Positions 10,862 to 21,659 of a DNA stretch of 64,000 nucleotides are shown piece after piece. Source of the stretch: Toxonevra muliebris (taxonomy: Eukaryota > Arthropoda > Insecta > Diptera > Pallopteridae). The translations under genes were made by a program, and so were the position numbers. Every line of letters starts with the position of its first letter. Position 1 is the stretch's first letter. Below the pieces are notes generated by a model. The model worked only from the letters and a program-made list of their open reading frames with translations. It made no database searches and had not been told where the DNA came from. The DNA lies in the NCBI GenBank assembly GCA_963691655.1, contig OY829326.1, positions 137,534,998 to 137,598,997 on the forward strand, read 5' to 3'.

Positions 10862-12480
10862 TCCAATTTTTTATTATTAATTTATATTTTAGAATTTTTA
10901 TATTATATATTGTAATATTAAATGTATTATAACTATTATAATATATTTAAACAATTATGAAAAGTCTTACTCACACACAAAAGCTATGGTACCAAATTTT
11001 TTGTATGCAAAAATGATATTTTGGAGATGGAATTTTATCCAAGAAGGAGAAAACAGCCAATAAATATATATTATTTATTGCTAACTTTTATTAGAAAAAT
11101 GCATAACACTTTTTTTTCACTTCACATTTATTACACGACATGATCAAAGCCAAAGACACACAAACACTGAAAATTTTGTTTGTCATAGAGTAGCGGAATG
11201 CCTTAGCAGTGATGCCACTTTAAAATTTTTAAGCGCACACAAATAATACCAGAATGACTTAAATTCTGTAATAATAGTAGAAAATATTTTTTTAATTATT
11301 TGAAAGAACTTGAATACAATACATAAAAATGGAATAAAAATTATAATATTATAATCCGATAAATTTTCAAAAACTTACTCTATAATTAACTTGTTTATAT
11401 TGCTTTCAAAAATACCAAAATTTTACTTCCAACTGGTAGGTCAAATTATTTTAAACGAAAATTAAAAGAGCAAAAAACCATGTTTTGGGTTTTGGCAATT
11501 ATAAGGGTAGTTCCACCAATCAAATTAAAGGTTGCAAAAGCCGACGTTTCTCACGTTAGGAAGATTTTTATGTCCGTCTCTTTCTAAAAGTATTTTAGAA
11601 AAAAGAACTTTTACACTCCCTACTTGGAGGGAGACGGAAATACCCTTAAAATCACTTTTCCGCCCCTAAAAAAATACGTGTTTCTTTGATTTCCGTCCCC
11701 AACAAAATTTATTAAAATCGGCGGCGGGCACTTAGAGAAGAGACGTTCCCTTGTAAGTAAAGCAATATAAATTGTGGTATGTGAAAAAGTTAAACAATTG
11801 CAGAATCAATTACACATAAATACCACAAAACTTTCGTGCGAAGTGGCAACATTATGCCTTGGTGACGTAAAGCATGGCCTGCTAAACTATTTTAAAATTT
11901 TGAAGAATCGTTTTAACCTTTTCATAGCCGAATTTTAATAGAGATTGGTAGAAAGATTTTATATAAAAAACATGATTTTCTTTTTCATATTCTTTTGTCT
12001 TTTATAAACATATTTTATAAAAAAATTTTGGCTTAGTAAAAGTTTAAAGCATATTTTATAAAAAATGGTACAAAAGATTTTAGGAATAATTTTTGCACTT
12101 AGGTTTTTAATTCGACTTTAAACACAAAAAAATTTAAGAAAAAATGGCATAATCACGAAATTTCAAATATTCGTCAACCGGCAAACGTGAAAAATACCTT
12201 ACACAACTGAATGCATATATTGTTACTAATAAAGTTTATTAAACATATATTGTATTTCACATCAAAGCGAATGTTGCTTATAGGCAATAGCGGGCATGAA
12301 AGGCATAAGGTTTATTTGGATTTCTTTGCACAATGATGGTAAACTAAATGAATTAAAAAAAAAAACAAGAAAACAATGTCTGAAAATAAAATCAAACGAA
12401 ACAACAACAAAACAATGCGGTAGGCTTACGCACTTGCTCTGTGCTAACGGTATTTTTTTCGATTTCATATTTTACATATT
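10862..12480. other. AT-rich tract without recognised genes
   Basis: Nothing supported. A somewhat GC-richer block at 11510-11760 contains ggagggagacggaaat, of unknown nature. Confidence 0.35.
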
Positions 12481-12489
12481 TTTTTTGTG

Positions 12490-12840
12490 CGCCAACAATT
12501 TATTTTGTGAGGAAAATTTCAATGTAAAACTTTTTGTGAATCTTACCGAAATTTTTGTGAATGGAATTAAATAAAATGTGACGTATATTTGTGAAGAGAA
12601 TGGAGAAAATTATTATACTCATAAATATTTTTGGGTTCAAAAATATTTTTGTGATTAATACTAAAAATAAATTTTTTTTCCGAAATTCAGTTTTCATAAA
12701 GAAATTTTGTTCCACTCCAAATATTTTTTGTTGATATCACAAAAAAATCATTGAATAACAAATTTGTTTTTGTTTTGTTCACAAAAACATGCTTCACAAA
12801 TTTTTTTGTGAATAATACTGAGATAATTTTCTCTGTGCAT
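12490..12840. repeat. Degenerate low-complexity stretch rich in tttttgtga
   Basis: Many variants of tttttgtgaa and its complement ttcacaaaaa are spread over 350 bp. Both strands are therefore open in several frames, which explains the overlapping ORFs; no gene is implied. Confidence 0.5.
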
Positions 12841-12990
12841 GGCAGTAAGTAAATTTGTTGGGATGCCTCCCATAAAGGTGGCATCTGTAATATCCTTTGT
12901 TAATTTTAAATTGCATTTCTATATTTATAGCATTATTTGAATATTTAACATTTACGAAATTAAACTTGAAACACGGATGTAACGGAACGT
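12841..12990 (-). mobile_element. LTR-type fragment, twin of 17.68-17.81 kb
   Basis: catggcagtaa, cccataaaggtggcatctgt and aatatcctttgttaatttta, then tttgaatatttaacatttac, match 17678-17812 with few differences. Part of the family carrying the ggcatctgtaatatccttt hallmark. Confidence 0.55.
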
Positions 12991-12996
12991 TTTTTC

Positions 12997-13200
12997 TTAG
13001 GCTTGGGTAGACTCAGCGACCTTCAGTGGTCTTTGCTGTAAAGTAATTCGATCGCAATTTCCCTTACCGAATCGATGCTTATACTTGCTGTTCTTACGAA
13101 CATCGTTCTCGAGCACATTGATATACTTTCCATACTCGATATTAACATGTCTTGCCTGTATGAATCTAGGTGCTATACGCAAGCATCTAATTATGTGCTC
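12997..13200 (-). other. Short coding-like frame, unrecognised
   Basis: The minus strand from about 13200 reads CLRIAPRFIQARHVNIEYGK and further KHRFGKGNCDRI to a stop at 12997. The composition is less AT-biased than the surroundings and looks like a fragment of a real protein, perhaps from a gene or retrocopy. I did not recognise the family. Confidence 0.25.
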
Positions 13201-13819
13201 TCTACAACATCCGTTTTATTTTACTTCTATCCTCTTTCCTCCTCCGATATTTCCAAAAACGAATTTCACTACCAGATGGTTGCGTAACACACACAAGAAA
13301 AACCTTCACCTTCTTTTCAAATTCTATCAGTAACCAAATACTTAAAAACACGATTTCGAATTGAGTGGAAAAACAATGTTGATAATTCTTTTAATTCTTC
13401 TCTATACAAGACAACAAACGATAATTCTTTCCAAAATGCAATGACAATTAGACTCCCGAGCTGGAACCATCTCTCCGCCTTCCATATTGCTGCTGCTGCT
13501 TCTGTTCTTACGATTGACTTTATTTTTTTGTATGGAATGAAGCGAGCCATGAAATCTTTTGCTTACTTTTTGCTGAGCTTCTTTGGAGCGAATTCCTCAT
13601 TCGACTGCGCCAATTTTATTCAAACACAAAACTTAATTTTATGCTTTTGTTTTTTATTATTTATTAACAAAAACAATTATAAAATAATCTTATTGACACA
13701 ACGTTGTTGTCTTGCTTTTTATAGCATTTCGTCTCTTTAACAATGTTGCAATACATTTCCTTTGTTGATCATGTTGCAGTTAATAGAATCATGTTACAAT
13801 GAGTAGAATCAATCATGTT

Positions 13820-14020
13820 GCAGTATTAGCGTCATTGCTGCACTGTTCCGTTGGTATTAATTTATATTTTATGTTTAATTATTTATAACGTTGGTGTCAA
13901 TTCATATTTATAGTTTACCTTATGTTTAATTATTTATAATTTATTTAAATACTGGCTTAACTAAGTGGTTTATAGAGGTCGTTGAAGGTGATAATGTAAC
14001 AATATAGAGTGCGATTTTGA
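13820..14020. repeat. Repeat shared with 18.94-19.20 kb
   Basis: attagcgtcattgctgcact, then variants of ttggtgtcaattcatattta, atttataatttatt, aatactggctt and gaggtcgttgaaggtgataa occur here and, in the same order, at 18.94-19.20 kb. Here the 23-bp motif occurs in two diverged copies; there it is amplified to four. Confidence 0.6.
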
Positions 14021-14268
14021 ATCAAGTGTACTGTTCCTACTCTTGGATACGATTGGGATAAAAAAGTGATATAATTAGAAATAGGTACCTTACGAATAAA
14101 GTCTGACCGCTAGTAATCGTGTAAATTCCATTCAGGTGTGGACGAAAATACATCGTCAGCCTAACCATTTGTCGCGCCTCCCTGAAGACCAGTGTAGCAT
14201 AAAGAGTCATTATGCCCAGTAAAGACTCTTTGATTTCGGTAGCGAAATAAATATACTGCGGAGCACAC

Positions 14269-14661
14269 ATGTATCGATACTTGGCATCCGAACGTACTCA
14301 TAGCTTCTTTCTGGTTAATAGGCATCAGAGAGTAGTCCGTACCACGGCCGCCGTCCGAGCGTACGTTAAAGCCGGTTTGGGCCAAGCTCTGCTCTTCATC
14401 GACGTTGCTTCGGCGACTGTACACACGAGCCCCGATCCATTCTGTGGAATCGGCTGGGGTTGTTTCAAATCGATTATTGAGGCGTGCGCGAGGGACGAAT
14501 GGCTATCTTATTGGCATTCTGTTCAAGGCCTCAGCCAGGCAAATAAGCTTATCCCTCCTCTCACTCTCACCAAATCCCTGAACCCAACTAAATCGGATCT
14601 TAGATTGCTAGTAGGCTTTCTTGCTGGCCACTATGCTGTAAAGGGTTTCTATTATATGTAA
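14269..14661 (+). mobile_element. Non-LTR retrotransposon C-terminal fragment (LOA/R1-like)
   Basis: The plus frame ends WLSYWHSVQGLSQANKLIP then SDLRLLVGFLAGH, a pattern typical of the region after RNase H in LOA/R1-type non-LTR elements (glycine-leucine-X-Q-A-K, then LR-X-LVGFLTGH). The upstream part of the frame is not recognisable and may be unrelated. The element is truncated. Confidence 0.5.
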
Positions 14662-15042
14662 CAGAGATTTATTACAAGGCCGAGGCCGCAAGTACTAAAA
14701 ACTCTGAATTCTTTATTTAAAATCTCAGCCTTATATACTACTTACATCTATGGTGAGTTTCTAAACATATTTCACCAATATCTTATTCTAACTTACAATC
14801 TACATCCATGGATTCTATTCATTTCCCTCATTCTATCGGCAGCGCAGTTGTCCCAATACCCAATTCGATTGCCTCATCAAATTGTGTGGTCAGTTCATTG
14901 CACTACTTTTACATTGCATTATATTTCCACAGCAGTGTTAAATGTGTGCCATCAAAAATGCAGCATAAGCATTTATGACTTGCCATAGAATCTTGTAATA
15001 CGTATGGGAATGAATAGTAAAGAGTTTATGTGTGTGTACATA

Positions 15043-15663
15043 TTAGAGGTCTGCAACGAATAACTTTTCGCTGCACATGTGAAGTTCGAATTCGGATATA
15101 GTGCATACATTCAATTTTTTTTTTATTTCATTCAGTTCGAGCTTAATTTCGTTAAAGTATTTTTCATATAGCTTTCCCACATTTCTTGATAATGTTGTTG
15201 GATGTGGTAATAAATTTTCCAATATTACATTTTCATCATATTGTGCACCAACGGAAATTAAAAATGAGGCAAATTTTTTTAGCCCAGAGTCCTCGATCAT
15301 TTTGAAAGAACGACAGTTTTCTACTGCCCATTCTGTAACGACACACACACTTTTCTTTTTCGTTTGCTCGTCTACCTCTACTGCCGGGTTATAATTTTTT
15401 GAAGATATAAAAATTATGTAGCACTTATGCTTAAGCAAATTAGAGGTGCTTTTCTTATTTAATTTAAAGATGTTATTGCATTTTTTGCATGTCACTACAT
15501 TTTTTGGTTCTTGACCATTTTCATTTAAAACTCCAGCATACACATCCCACACCGCACTTTTACCACTTTTATTAAATATTTTGTATTGTCCGTTCAAAAT
15601 TTTTGCTTTAACTTCATTATTATTAATATTATTGTCGCTACTGGCATTAGAATATTCGTCCAT
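15043..15663 (-). pseudogene. hAT transposase N-terminal remnant (BED zinc finger)
   Basis: The frame starts at ATG 15663 with MDEYSNASSDN and NNEVKAKILNGQYKI, then WDVYAGVL and a BED-type finger CKKCNNIF...SNLLKHKC (about residues 59-81). Further on, TEWAVENCRSFKMIEDSGLK, FLISVGAQYDENV and LLPHPTTLSRNV are close to the Hermes DNA-binding region. It stops after 206 residues, compared with about 610 for Hermes, and lacks the whole catalytic RNase H-like fold, so it is inactive. It could still bind element ends, which is speculation. Confidence 0.88.
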
Positions 15664-16123
15664 TTTGGTAGTTGACGAATCTTTATTATTGGGAAAAAAT
15701 TTGTTTATTAAGCAATTCTAATTAACTGTTATTAATATTGTTATAATTTTGAATAAACTTACTTCGTCAGTATCTATTTTGCATTTCAGATAGAAATCCG
15801 AAAGAACAAATGCAACTGCAAGAATTCAGTATACTTAACTACATTTTATATTTGTCAAACTGAACGTTGTACATAGAGTACAACATGCAGTTTTGCTGTC
15901 GCGACATACTCGACATGATCGCTCTCGGTATGTTCGAATAAGAGAAAAAGAGGACATGTATTCGTTGGCAACAAGCACAGCCGAATAACAACTAGTACTT
16001 ACTCGAAGATTTTGTTGTTCTCTAAAATATGTATCTATTTTTTAGCTGCACTTCGAATAAGTGTTCATACTTCGAAAGTACACGTGTACTCTTCAAATAC
16101 AAATGGATTTGTGCAGACCTCTA
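15044..16123 (-). mobile_element. Hermes/hobo-like hAT element, internally deleted (1080 bp)
   Basis: Perfect 12-bp terminal inverted repeats (tagaggtctgca at 15044-15055; its complement at 16112-16123) are flanked by a perfect 8-bp target duplication gtacatat (15036-15043 and 16124-16131), fitting the hAT nTnnnnAn preference. The element carries only the N-terminal part of a transposase on the minus strand. TTCGAA-containing motifs lie inside both ends. A full Hermes-type element is about 2.7 kb, so this is a deletion derivative that could move only with transposase supplied in trans. Confidence 0.93.
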
Positions 16124-16269
16124 GTACATATTTACGGTTACACTACAATGCGGTCAGATACCACCTAAGACAGAATGTCGTCTATGATGAGACGACATCT
16201 CACATTCTCACAAACCGTTCACATCAACAAATGATATCAAACAAAACCTCTCCTTCACAAAAGATGTTC

Positions 16270-16560
16270 TAGCCTTTAGCAAGGTATTGCAGAAATGAAT
16301 TGAGCCGTTCAACGTTTAAAGTTAAAAAGCTTGTTTGTCGTGTTTGCTTTAATTAATGTTGCCACTGTTTTGTTTTTATTATATCGTATAGTTCTGTCCG
16401 TCTAATTTAAATATTTAACATTTACTAAATTATGCTAGAAAGGGAATGCTTCCCCATATTGTGTGGTGTGCGTTTATAGCCTATTTATACATCTGTCTTT
16501 GAACCGAAATATAAATGAGAAAACATTAAATATATTTTAATGTGAAAGGTTAAAACAAAG
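16270..16560. repeat. LTR-like repeat copy, twin of 18213-18480
   Basis: gaaatgaattgagccgttca, aaagcttgtttgtcgtgt, gcttccccatattgtgtggt and gtgcgtttatagcctattta are shared with 18213-18480 in the same order, with a small gap difference. Likely LTRs or LTR fragments of one family. Confidence 0.6.
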
Positions 16561-16719
16561 CTCCTAGTTACCGTTCCATTCAGCGTAATCACGCCTCGTG
16601 GAGTAAACGGTAATTTATTTTGCCAGGACAAAGGCGAGAAATTAGATATTGCTCGAGACAAGCTTCAAGTAAAATCTGATTTATTCATAATTTGTGTATG
16701 ATTAAGATAATTAGTGTTA

Positions 16720-17235
16720 TCCATTATTGTTTGGTTGGTCCAAATCCCAAGGCTCTCATTAGCTTTACTGTTTCTTCTTCTCGAGTTTGACCGTTGTAGA
16801 AATCTTGAATGGTTGGCTTTTTATCGGTCCTTTTGTAGATTTTCCATATGGTTTGCATTGATTTAATGATGGCTTCGTCAGTCGTTTTGATGTCTTTCCA
16901 AATAGTTTTCATGGATATTATGGCTGCTTTATTGTTGTGGCGCTCTGGTGAGTTTTGATATGTCGTTTGTTAGTTGTTGTTCGTTTGTTTGTTGCTTCCG
17001 TTCTTTTTTTTTTTTTTTTGCTTTGCCTTCAGCGCTGCCTTCAAAGTGTCGGTCTTTTCCCTTATAGTTTGGGCTATGTGAAATGGTAGTAGATTGTCTT
17101 CGTCCTTTTCGATGTTCTGTAGGTACGCTAAACGCTTTAAATTTTTTTGTATTTGTCCGCTTTATTTGTATAAATATAAATATTTAACACTTATTGACAT
17201 ACATTGTCACAAATATCCGGCTCGAAGAACCAATG
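16720..17235 (-). mobile_element. 5' interior of an LTR retrotransposon (primer site plus gag-like remnant)
   Basis: On the minus strand ttggttcttcgagccggat (17234-17216) starts with TTGG, like the junction of an LTR and a tRNA primer-binding site. Downstream on the same strand come coding-like stretches: LKRLAYLQNIEKDEDNLLPF and HIAQTIREKTDTLKAALKAK (17139-17000), then IWKIYKRTDKKPTIQDFYNG to a stop at 16724. This order (primer site, then a basic lysine-rich protein) suggests LTR, PBS and gag. The superfamily (BEL/Pao or Ty3) is not determined. Frames are broken. Confidence 0.45.
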
Positions 17236-17812
17236 TGTTTACGTTACGATGCCTCTCATAAGGGAGGCATCTGTAAAATCCTTTATTAATATTAAATTGT
17301 CATAACTTTTAGTAAAAAAAAGAAGTGAAAAACGATTTTGACTTTGTCAAGATTATATGTGATGAGAATACAGTGTTGTCCCTCAGGATGACCAAATCGC
17401 GCTTATCTGCATAATGTAGCGTAATAGCGTGAAATAATCATTTAAATTAATGCCATAATCATTTAAATAAGTTTCATTACCTTCCAGTAATTTTTTGTAT
17501 ATAACTGATAGAGGAAAAAATTAAAGTTGTAAATAGCCTCCAGAAAGTAAATAAATGTATTTACAAAATGATAGTGGTTACATAAGTGGATCGCTACAAT
17601 ATATATATTGCTACACAAATCCGGCTCGAAGGGCCAACCAATAATGTTTAAATTGTTTAAACTAATATTTACTCTGCATGGCAGTAAATAGGGTGCTTGC
17701 CATAAAGGCGGCATCTGTAATATCCTTTGTTAATTTTAAATTGCATTTCTATATTTATAACATTATTTGAATATTTAACATTTACGACATTAAACTTGAA
17801 ACACGAATGTAA
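17236..17812 (-). mobile_element. LTR-type fragments with ggcatctgtaa hairpin motif
   Basis: gatgcctctcataagggagg (17249-17268) can fold into a hairpin with the following gcatc and is followed by tgtaaaatccttt. A second fragment holds atccggctcgaagggccaac at 17619-17638 and ataaaggcggcatctgtaat at 17703-17722. Both are pieces of the same family as at 6.8, 12.8 and 18.5 kb. Confidence 0.5.
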
Positions 17813-17814
17813 CG

Positions 17815-17955
17815 TCCAAAAAAAACTCACTCTCAATATCACGCTCCCGAATCCGCACCCTAAAATTTCGGTCCAAAAAAAACTCACTCTCAATATCACG
17901 CTCCCGAATCCGCACCCTAAAATTTCGGTCCAAAAAAAACTCACTCTCAATATCC
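17815..17955. repeat. 57-bp tandem repeat, 2.5 copies
   Basis: tccaaaaaaaactcactctc starts at 17815, 17872 and 17929, an exact period of 57 bp. The full units appear identical. The repeated ORF on each strand is a by-product. Confidence 0.95.
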
Positions 17956-18212
17956 TTCCAATTTTTTTTGCCTCAGAAACTTAAACTCTATAAGTGCCCA
18001 TTGTAAGTTATAGGATGACATCCCAAACAAATAGAAGAATCGTAAATTGTTTTAGATACACCATATTTAGTTATTCCACCTGGGGAAATTGGGTCTAGTT
18101 ATGAATAGTACTTCTAAATCTTTTATTTGAATATATATATGGGTTTATATATCCTTCTCTTTAACTGTTATACAAAAGTCATAACACTATGTGTAAACTA
18201 TTCTAATATATT

Positions 18213-18480
18213 AAATAGCAAGGTATTCCGGAAATGAATTGAGCCGTTCAACGTTTAAAGTTAAGAAGCTTGTTTGTCGTGTATGGTACGACCTTTCTTT
18301 TTAATTGTCGCGTTCGCTTTAATTAGCGTTGCCACTGTCCGTCTAATTTAAATATTTAACATTTACTAAATTATGCTAGAAAGGGAATGCTTCCCCATAT
18401 TGTATGGTGTGCGTTTATAGCCTATTTATACATCTGTCTTTGAACCGAAATATAAATGAGAAAACCTTAAGTATATAACT
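18213..18480. repeat. LTR-like repeat copy, twin of 16270-16560
   Basis: Shares gagccgttcaacgtttaaag, gcttccccatattgtatggt and cctatttatacatctgtctt with the copy at 16.3 kb. Confidence 0.6.
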
Positions 18481-18690
18481 TAGTTGCAGTGCCGCCATAA
18501 GGGCATACTGTATCTATGTGTACGTAATATCCTTAATTCAGAACTTTAAGTTCTGTTCTTATCAGAAACTTAATAGTTTTTGATATTTAAAGTTTATATG
18601 TATAAATATAAATATTTAACACTTATTGACATATATTGTCACAGATATCCGGCTCGAAGAACCAATGTGTTTACGTTACGATGCCTGTCA
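18481..18690 (-). mobile_element. LTR-type fragment ending in atccggctcgaag motif
   Basis: gtgccgccataagggcatac, tatttaacacttattgacat and atccggctcgaagaaccaat (18647-18666), then gtgtttacgttacgatgcct, reproduce the order seen at 17.2 kb. Confidence 0.5.
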
Positions 18691-18944
18691 TAGGGGCAAT
18701 ATAATTTTATCACAACTTTATTGGTTGAAAAACAATTTCTTTTTTTCACCAATTAGTAACACAAATTTGTTGGTTTGAAAAAAATATTTTTTATTTGTTT
18801 TACTTTACTAATCAGTAGAAGAACCAACTTTGTTGGCTATAAAAATAGTTCTGACTGTCCATGCAATGCAGCTTTGCGTGTCGTCTTGAATGCGTGCTGG
18901 TCTCTTATTAGCTGAATGTGCGATGGTTTCTTATTACTCGTATT

Positions 18945-19200
18945 AGCGTCATTGCTGCACTGTTTCGTTGGTGTCAATTTATATTTATAGTTGGTGTCAA
19001 TTTATATTTATAGTTGGTGCCAATTTATATTTATAGTTGGTGTCAATTTATATTTATAGTTTACCTTAAATTAACTTATATTTTAATTATTTATAATTTA
19101 TCTTAAGTCTTAAATACTGGCTTCACTAAGTGATTTTGTGAATGTATGGAATGGAGGTCGTTGAAGGTGATAACGTCACAATATACATAGGAGAGTGCTA
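18945..19200. repeat. Repeat with a 23-bp motif amplified four times
   Basis: ttggtgtcaatttatattta plus tag occurs at 18968, 18991, 19014 and 19037, period exactly 23, one mismatch in the third copy. Flanks match 13.82-14.02 kb, where the motif is not amplified. Confidence 0.9.
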
Positions 19201-19511
19201 TTAAGATCCAGGGTGAATCATAAAAACAATTTTTCTTGGCCAATTTCTATGGAGTAGCATTAGCTGCTCACCGAATTAAATCAGCGGGACCAACGAATAC
19301 ATCAACTGCCATATACCATACAAAAATAGATAAAACCAAACCACGAGTAAAATCAAAGAAACTAGTTCCTGACATTGTAAGAGTCGTTTTTTTTTTTCTA
19401 TAGGCCTCTATCCAATAAAATATAAAATATTCTTGTTGCTCAGTACGAAAATTACTTGAGAAAGGTTAATCTATAAAAACCAAATCACTTTCTTTAATAA
19501 ATTATGAATGA

Positions 19512-20353
19512 AAATTTAAAGATTTAACATTTACTAAACTAAGATTAAATGCGGAATACTTCCCCATTAGGTGTGGTGAGCGTTTACTACCCCATTAGGT
19601 GTGGTGAGCGTTTGCTGTAAAGTCGAGGCTTGAAATTCTAAAAATACACTCTGTAAAGAGCCGCCATAAAGGCGGTTTCTGTCCAAGAAATCCTTGTTCT
19701 TTACCAAAAATATAAATTTTGGATTAGAACTTTGTATGAATTTTTGTATTAATATATAACAAAATTTAAAGATTTAACATTAACTAAACTAAGATTAAAT
19801 GCGGAATACTTCCCCATTAGGTGTGGTGAGCGTTTACTACCCCATTAGGTGTGGTGAGCGTTTGCTGTAAAGTCGAGGCTTGAAATTCTAAAAACCTTAA
19901 AAATACACTCTGTAAAGAGCCGCCATAAAGGCGGTTCCTGTCCAAGAAATCCTTGTTCTTTACCAAATATATAAATTTTGGATTAGAACTTTGTATGAAT
20001 TTTTGTATTAATATATAACAAAATTTAAAGATTTAACATTAACTAAACTAAGATTAAATGCGGAATACTTCCCCATTAGGTGTGGTGAGCGTTTACTACC
20101 CCATTAGGTGTGGTGAGCGTTTGCTGTAAAGTCGAGGCTTGAAATTCTAAAAACCTTAAAAATACACTCTGTAAAGAGCCGCCATAAAGGCGGTTCCTGT
20201 CCAAGAAATCCTTGTTCTTTACCAAAAATATAAATTTTGGATTAGAACCTTGTATGAATTTTTGTATTAATATATAACAAAATTTAAAGGTTTGACATTT
20301 ACTAGACTAAGATTAAATGCGGAATACTACCCCATAAGGTGTGGTGAGCGTTT
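19512..20353. repeat. Tandem array of 250-259 bp units (3 full plus 1 partial)
   Basis: Units start at aaatttaaag near 19512, 19762, 20021 and 20280. Each holds agattaaatgcggaatactt, the 27-bp segment ccccattaggtgtggtgagc twice in tandem, gtaaagtcgaggcttgaaat and gagccgccataaaggcggtt, a perfect short hairpin. The core aacatttactaaa...cttccccat...gtgtggtg also occurs in the LTR-like repeats at 16.4 and 18.4 kb, so the array probably arose from such an LTR. Confidence 0.92.
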
Positions 20354-20492
20354 AAAAACGACACACGCTCGGTACTAACCTGCGCTTTCCTTATACTACT
20401 CGCGCATAAAACTATTAATTTGGGATTAGTGCTCTGAAGTTTGATGGAGAGCGGCTTGAGTGGGGTGGCATTAGTGATCTTATTATAAGATT

Positions 20493-21634
20493 TTATTTAT
20501 ATTGGTGCATTGCATGTTGAAAAATACAGTATGGCATGCTGCGAGGTAGCCGTTGATCTTCTACAGCCATGCAGTCGTAGACTTGGCGGATTAGAGGCAT
20601 GAATTCAGCGAAGTCAAAATTCTGATTCAATGTCTTTTTACCGGTTTAATTTCTCTATTGTTTCCAGAATAGAGGGCTTCATCCTTAGGGGCTGTCTCCT
20701 TTGTGGATGGCTTGGATGGATTCTGTTGACGCTGTGGGCGTTGGTAAGCTTTATTTCACTCTTGCTGACTACGTTCTTCATTAGTAACGATATTTGCCCA
20801 ATTTGATGAACCAAACTGTTCGTCATGCTGCCTCTTATTGTAAGCAGCCATCCGAGAACATCTCTACGTCTGTTGATCAGAGCGTTTATGATATCGAAAG
20901 TGGAAATAGTTAAAGAAGACATTCGTTTCCGCAGTAGGCCTACCTTGACGAATTTCCCTGTAAGGATTAGCAAAGTTTTTTCCATATTAAAGTGAAAGCT
21001 CCGCCTTTAAGAGTGTCGATTTCTTGCAGAATCTGTTGATGTTTCTACCTGATAGAGTGCCAGATTTTTTTAGTCGCTTTTGTCGCGATTCGGATCGGTC
21101 TAAAATAATCAGGAAGTCTCATCGCCCCCCGCCCCGTATCTTCACGTAATACCGGCCTAACTACTGTCATCCTCAATGTATGAAAACCAATACTTTTGGA
21201 GGGCGCAACCCCTTCACTTGGAAAATCATACACATCTCGTCGGCCATCCGTTAGACGCGTCGACCTCCAACAATCGTGCCCAGGTTAGGCATGCCGCGTA
21301 ATACGCATAACCTGACACTGATATATTGTGCTTCAGATTGAAGGCGTGGGCAAATAGCTGGACATATTCCGCCTCAACCACGTCCATCAGACGATCTGCC
21401 CCTGGATAAATCGCTTTCTCTCCTGCGATTTCGCGCATGCTCTCTCCTGGAATGGGGAAAAAACATTTATCCATTAAAGGATCGTTTGTCAACGGGCTGC
21501 TCGTTGATGAGAGAGCTTTCGCTTGTGGAGAACTTGAGGCGTTATCCAAAAGGCGTGGATTCCGGTTCCTTCTTATCCTCTGTCCAAGGCGCTGGGGGGC
21601 CGCATCTACGGTGTTTGACTTGCGTTCTGAACAT
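20493..21634 (-). pseudogene. Broken intronless coding block of unknown family (about 380 codons)
   Basis: The minus strand reads as one protein-like block split among frames. It starts at a candidate ATG (21634, MFRTQVKHRRCGPPAP), shifts, then continues 21549-21226 with CFFPIPGESMREI, VEAEYVQLFAHAF and SGYAYYAACLTWARLLEV, then 21233-21045 with PSKSIGFHTLRMTVVRP. A K/Q/P-rich stretch follows (about 20970-20660), then 20630-20493 with FMPLIRQVYDCMAVED and MPYCIFQHAMHQYK and a stop. Composition and codon use are clearly coding and much richer in G+C than the flanks. No intron is apparent. It could be a decayed gag or nucleoprotein-like gene from a mobile element, or an endogenous viral element. 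I do not recognise the family; function is unknown. Confidence 0.5.
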
Positions 21635-21659
21635 GGTGCACTGCAGACTGACGCTGCGT

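Noticed and set aside
12262..12884. Several overlapping ORFs of 65-92 codons
   Set aside because: Products of low-complexity tttttgtga-type sequence open on both strands.
17669..17950. Repeat protein with three identical blocks (RVSFFWTEILGCGFG)
   Set aside because: Caused by the 57-bp tandem repeat, whose period is divisible by three.
19512..20353. Regularly spaced repeats resembling a CRISPR array
   Set aside because: Units are about 255 bp, contiguous and homogeneous with no variable spacers, in a eukaryotic genome.
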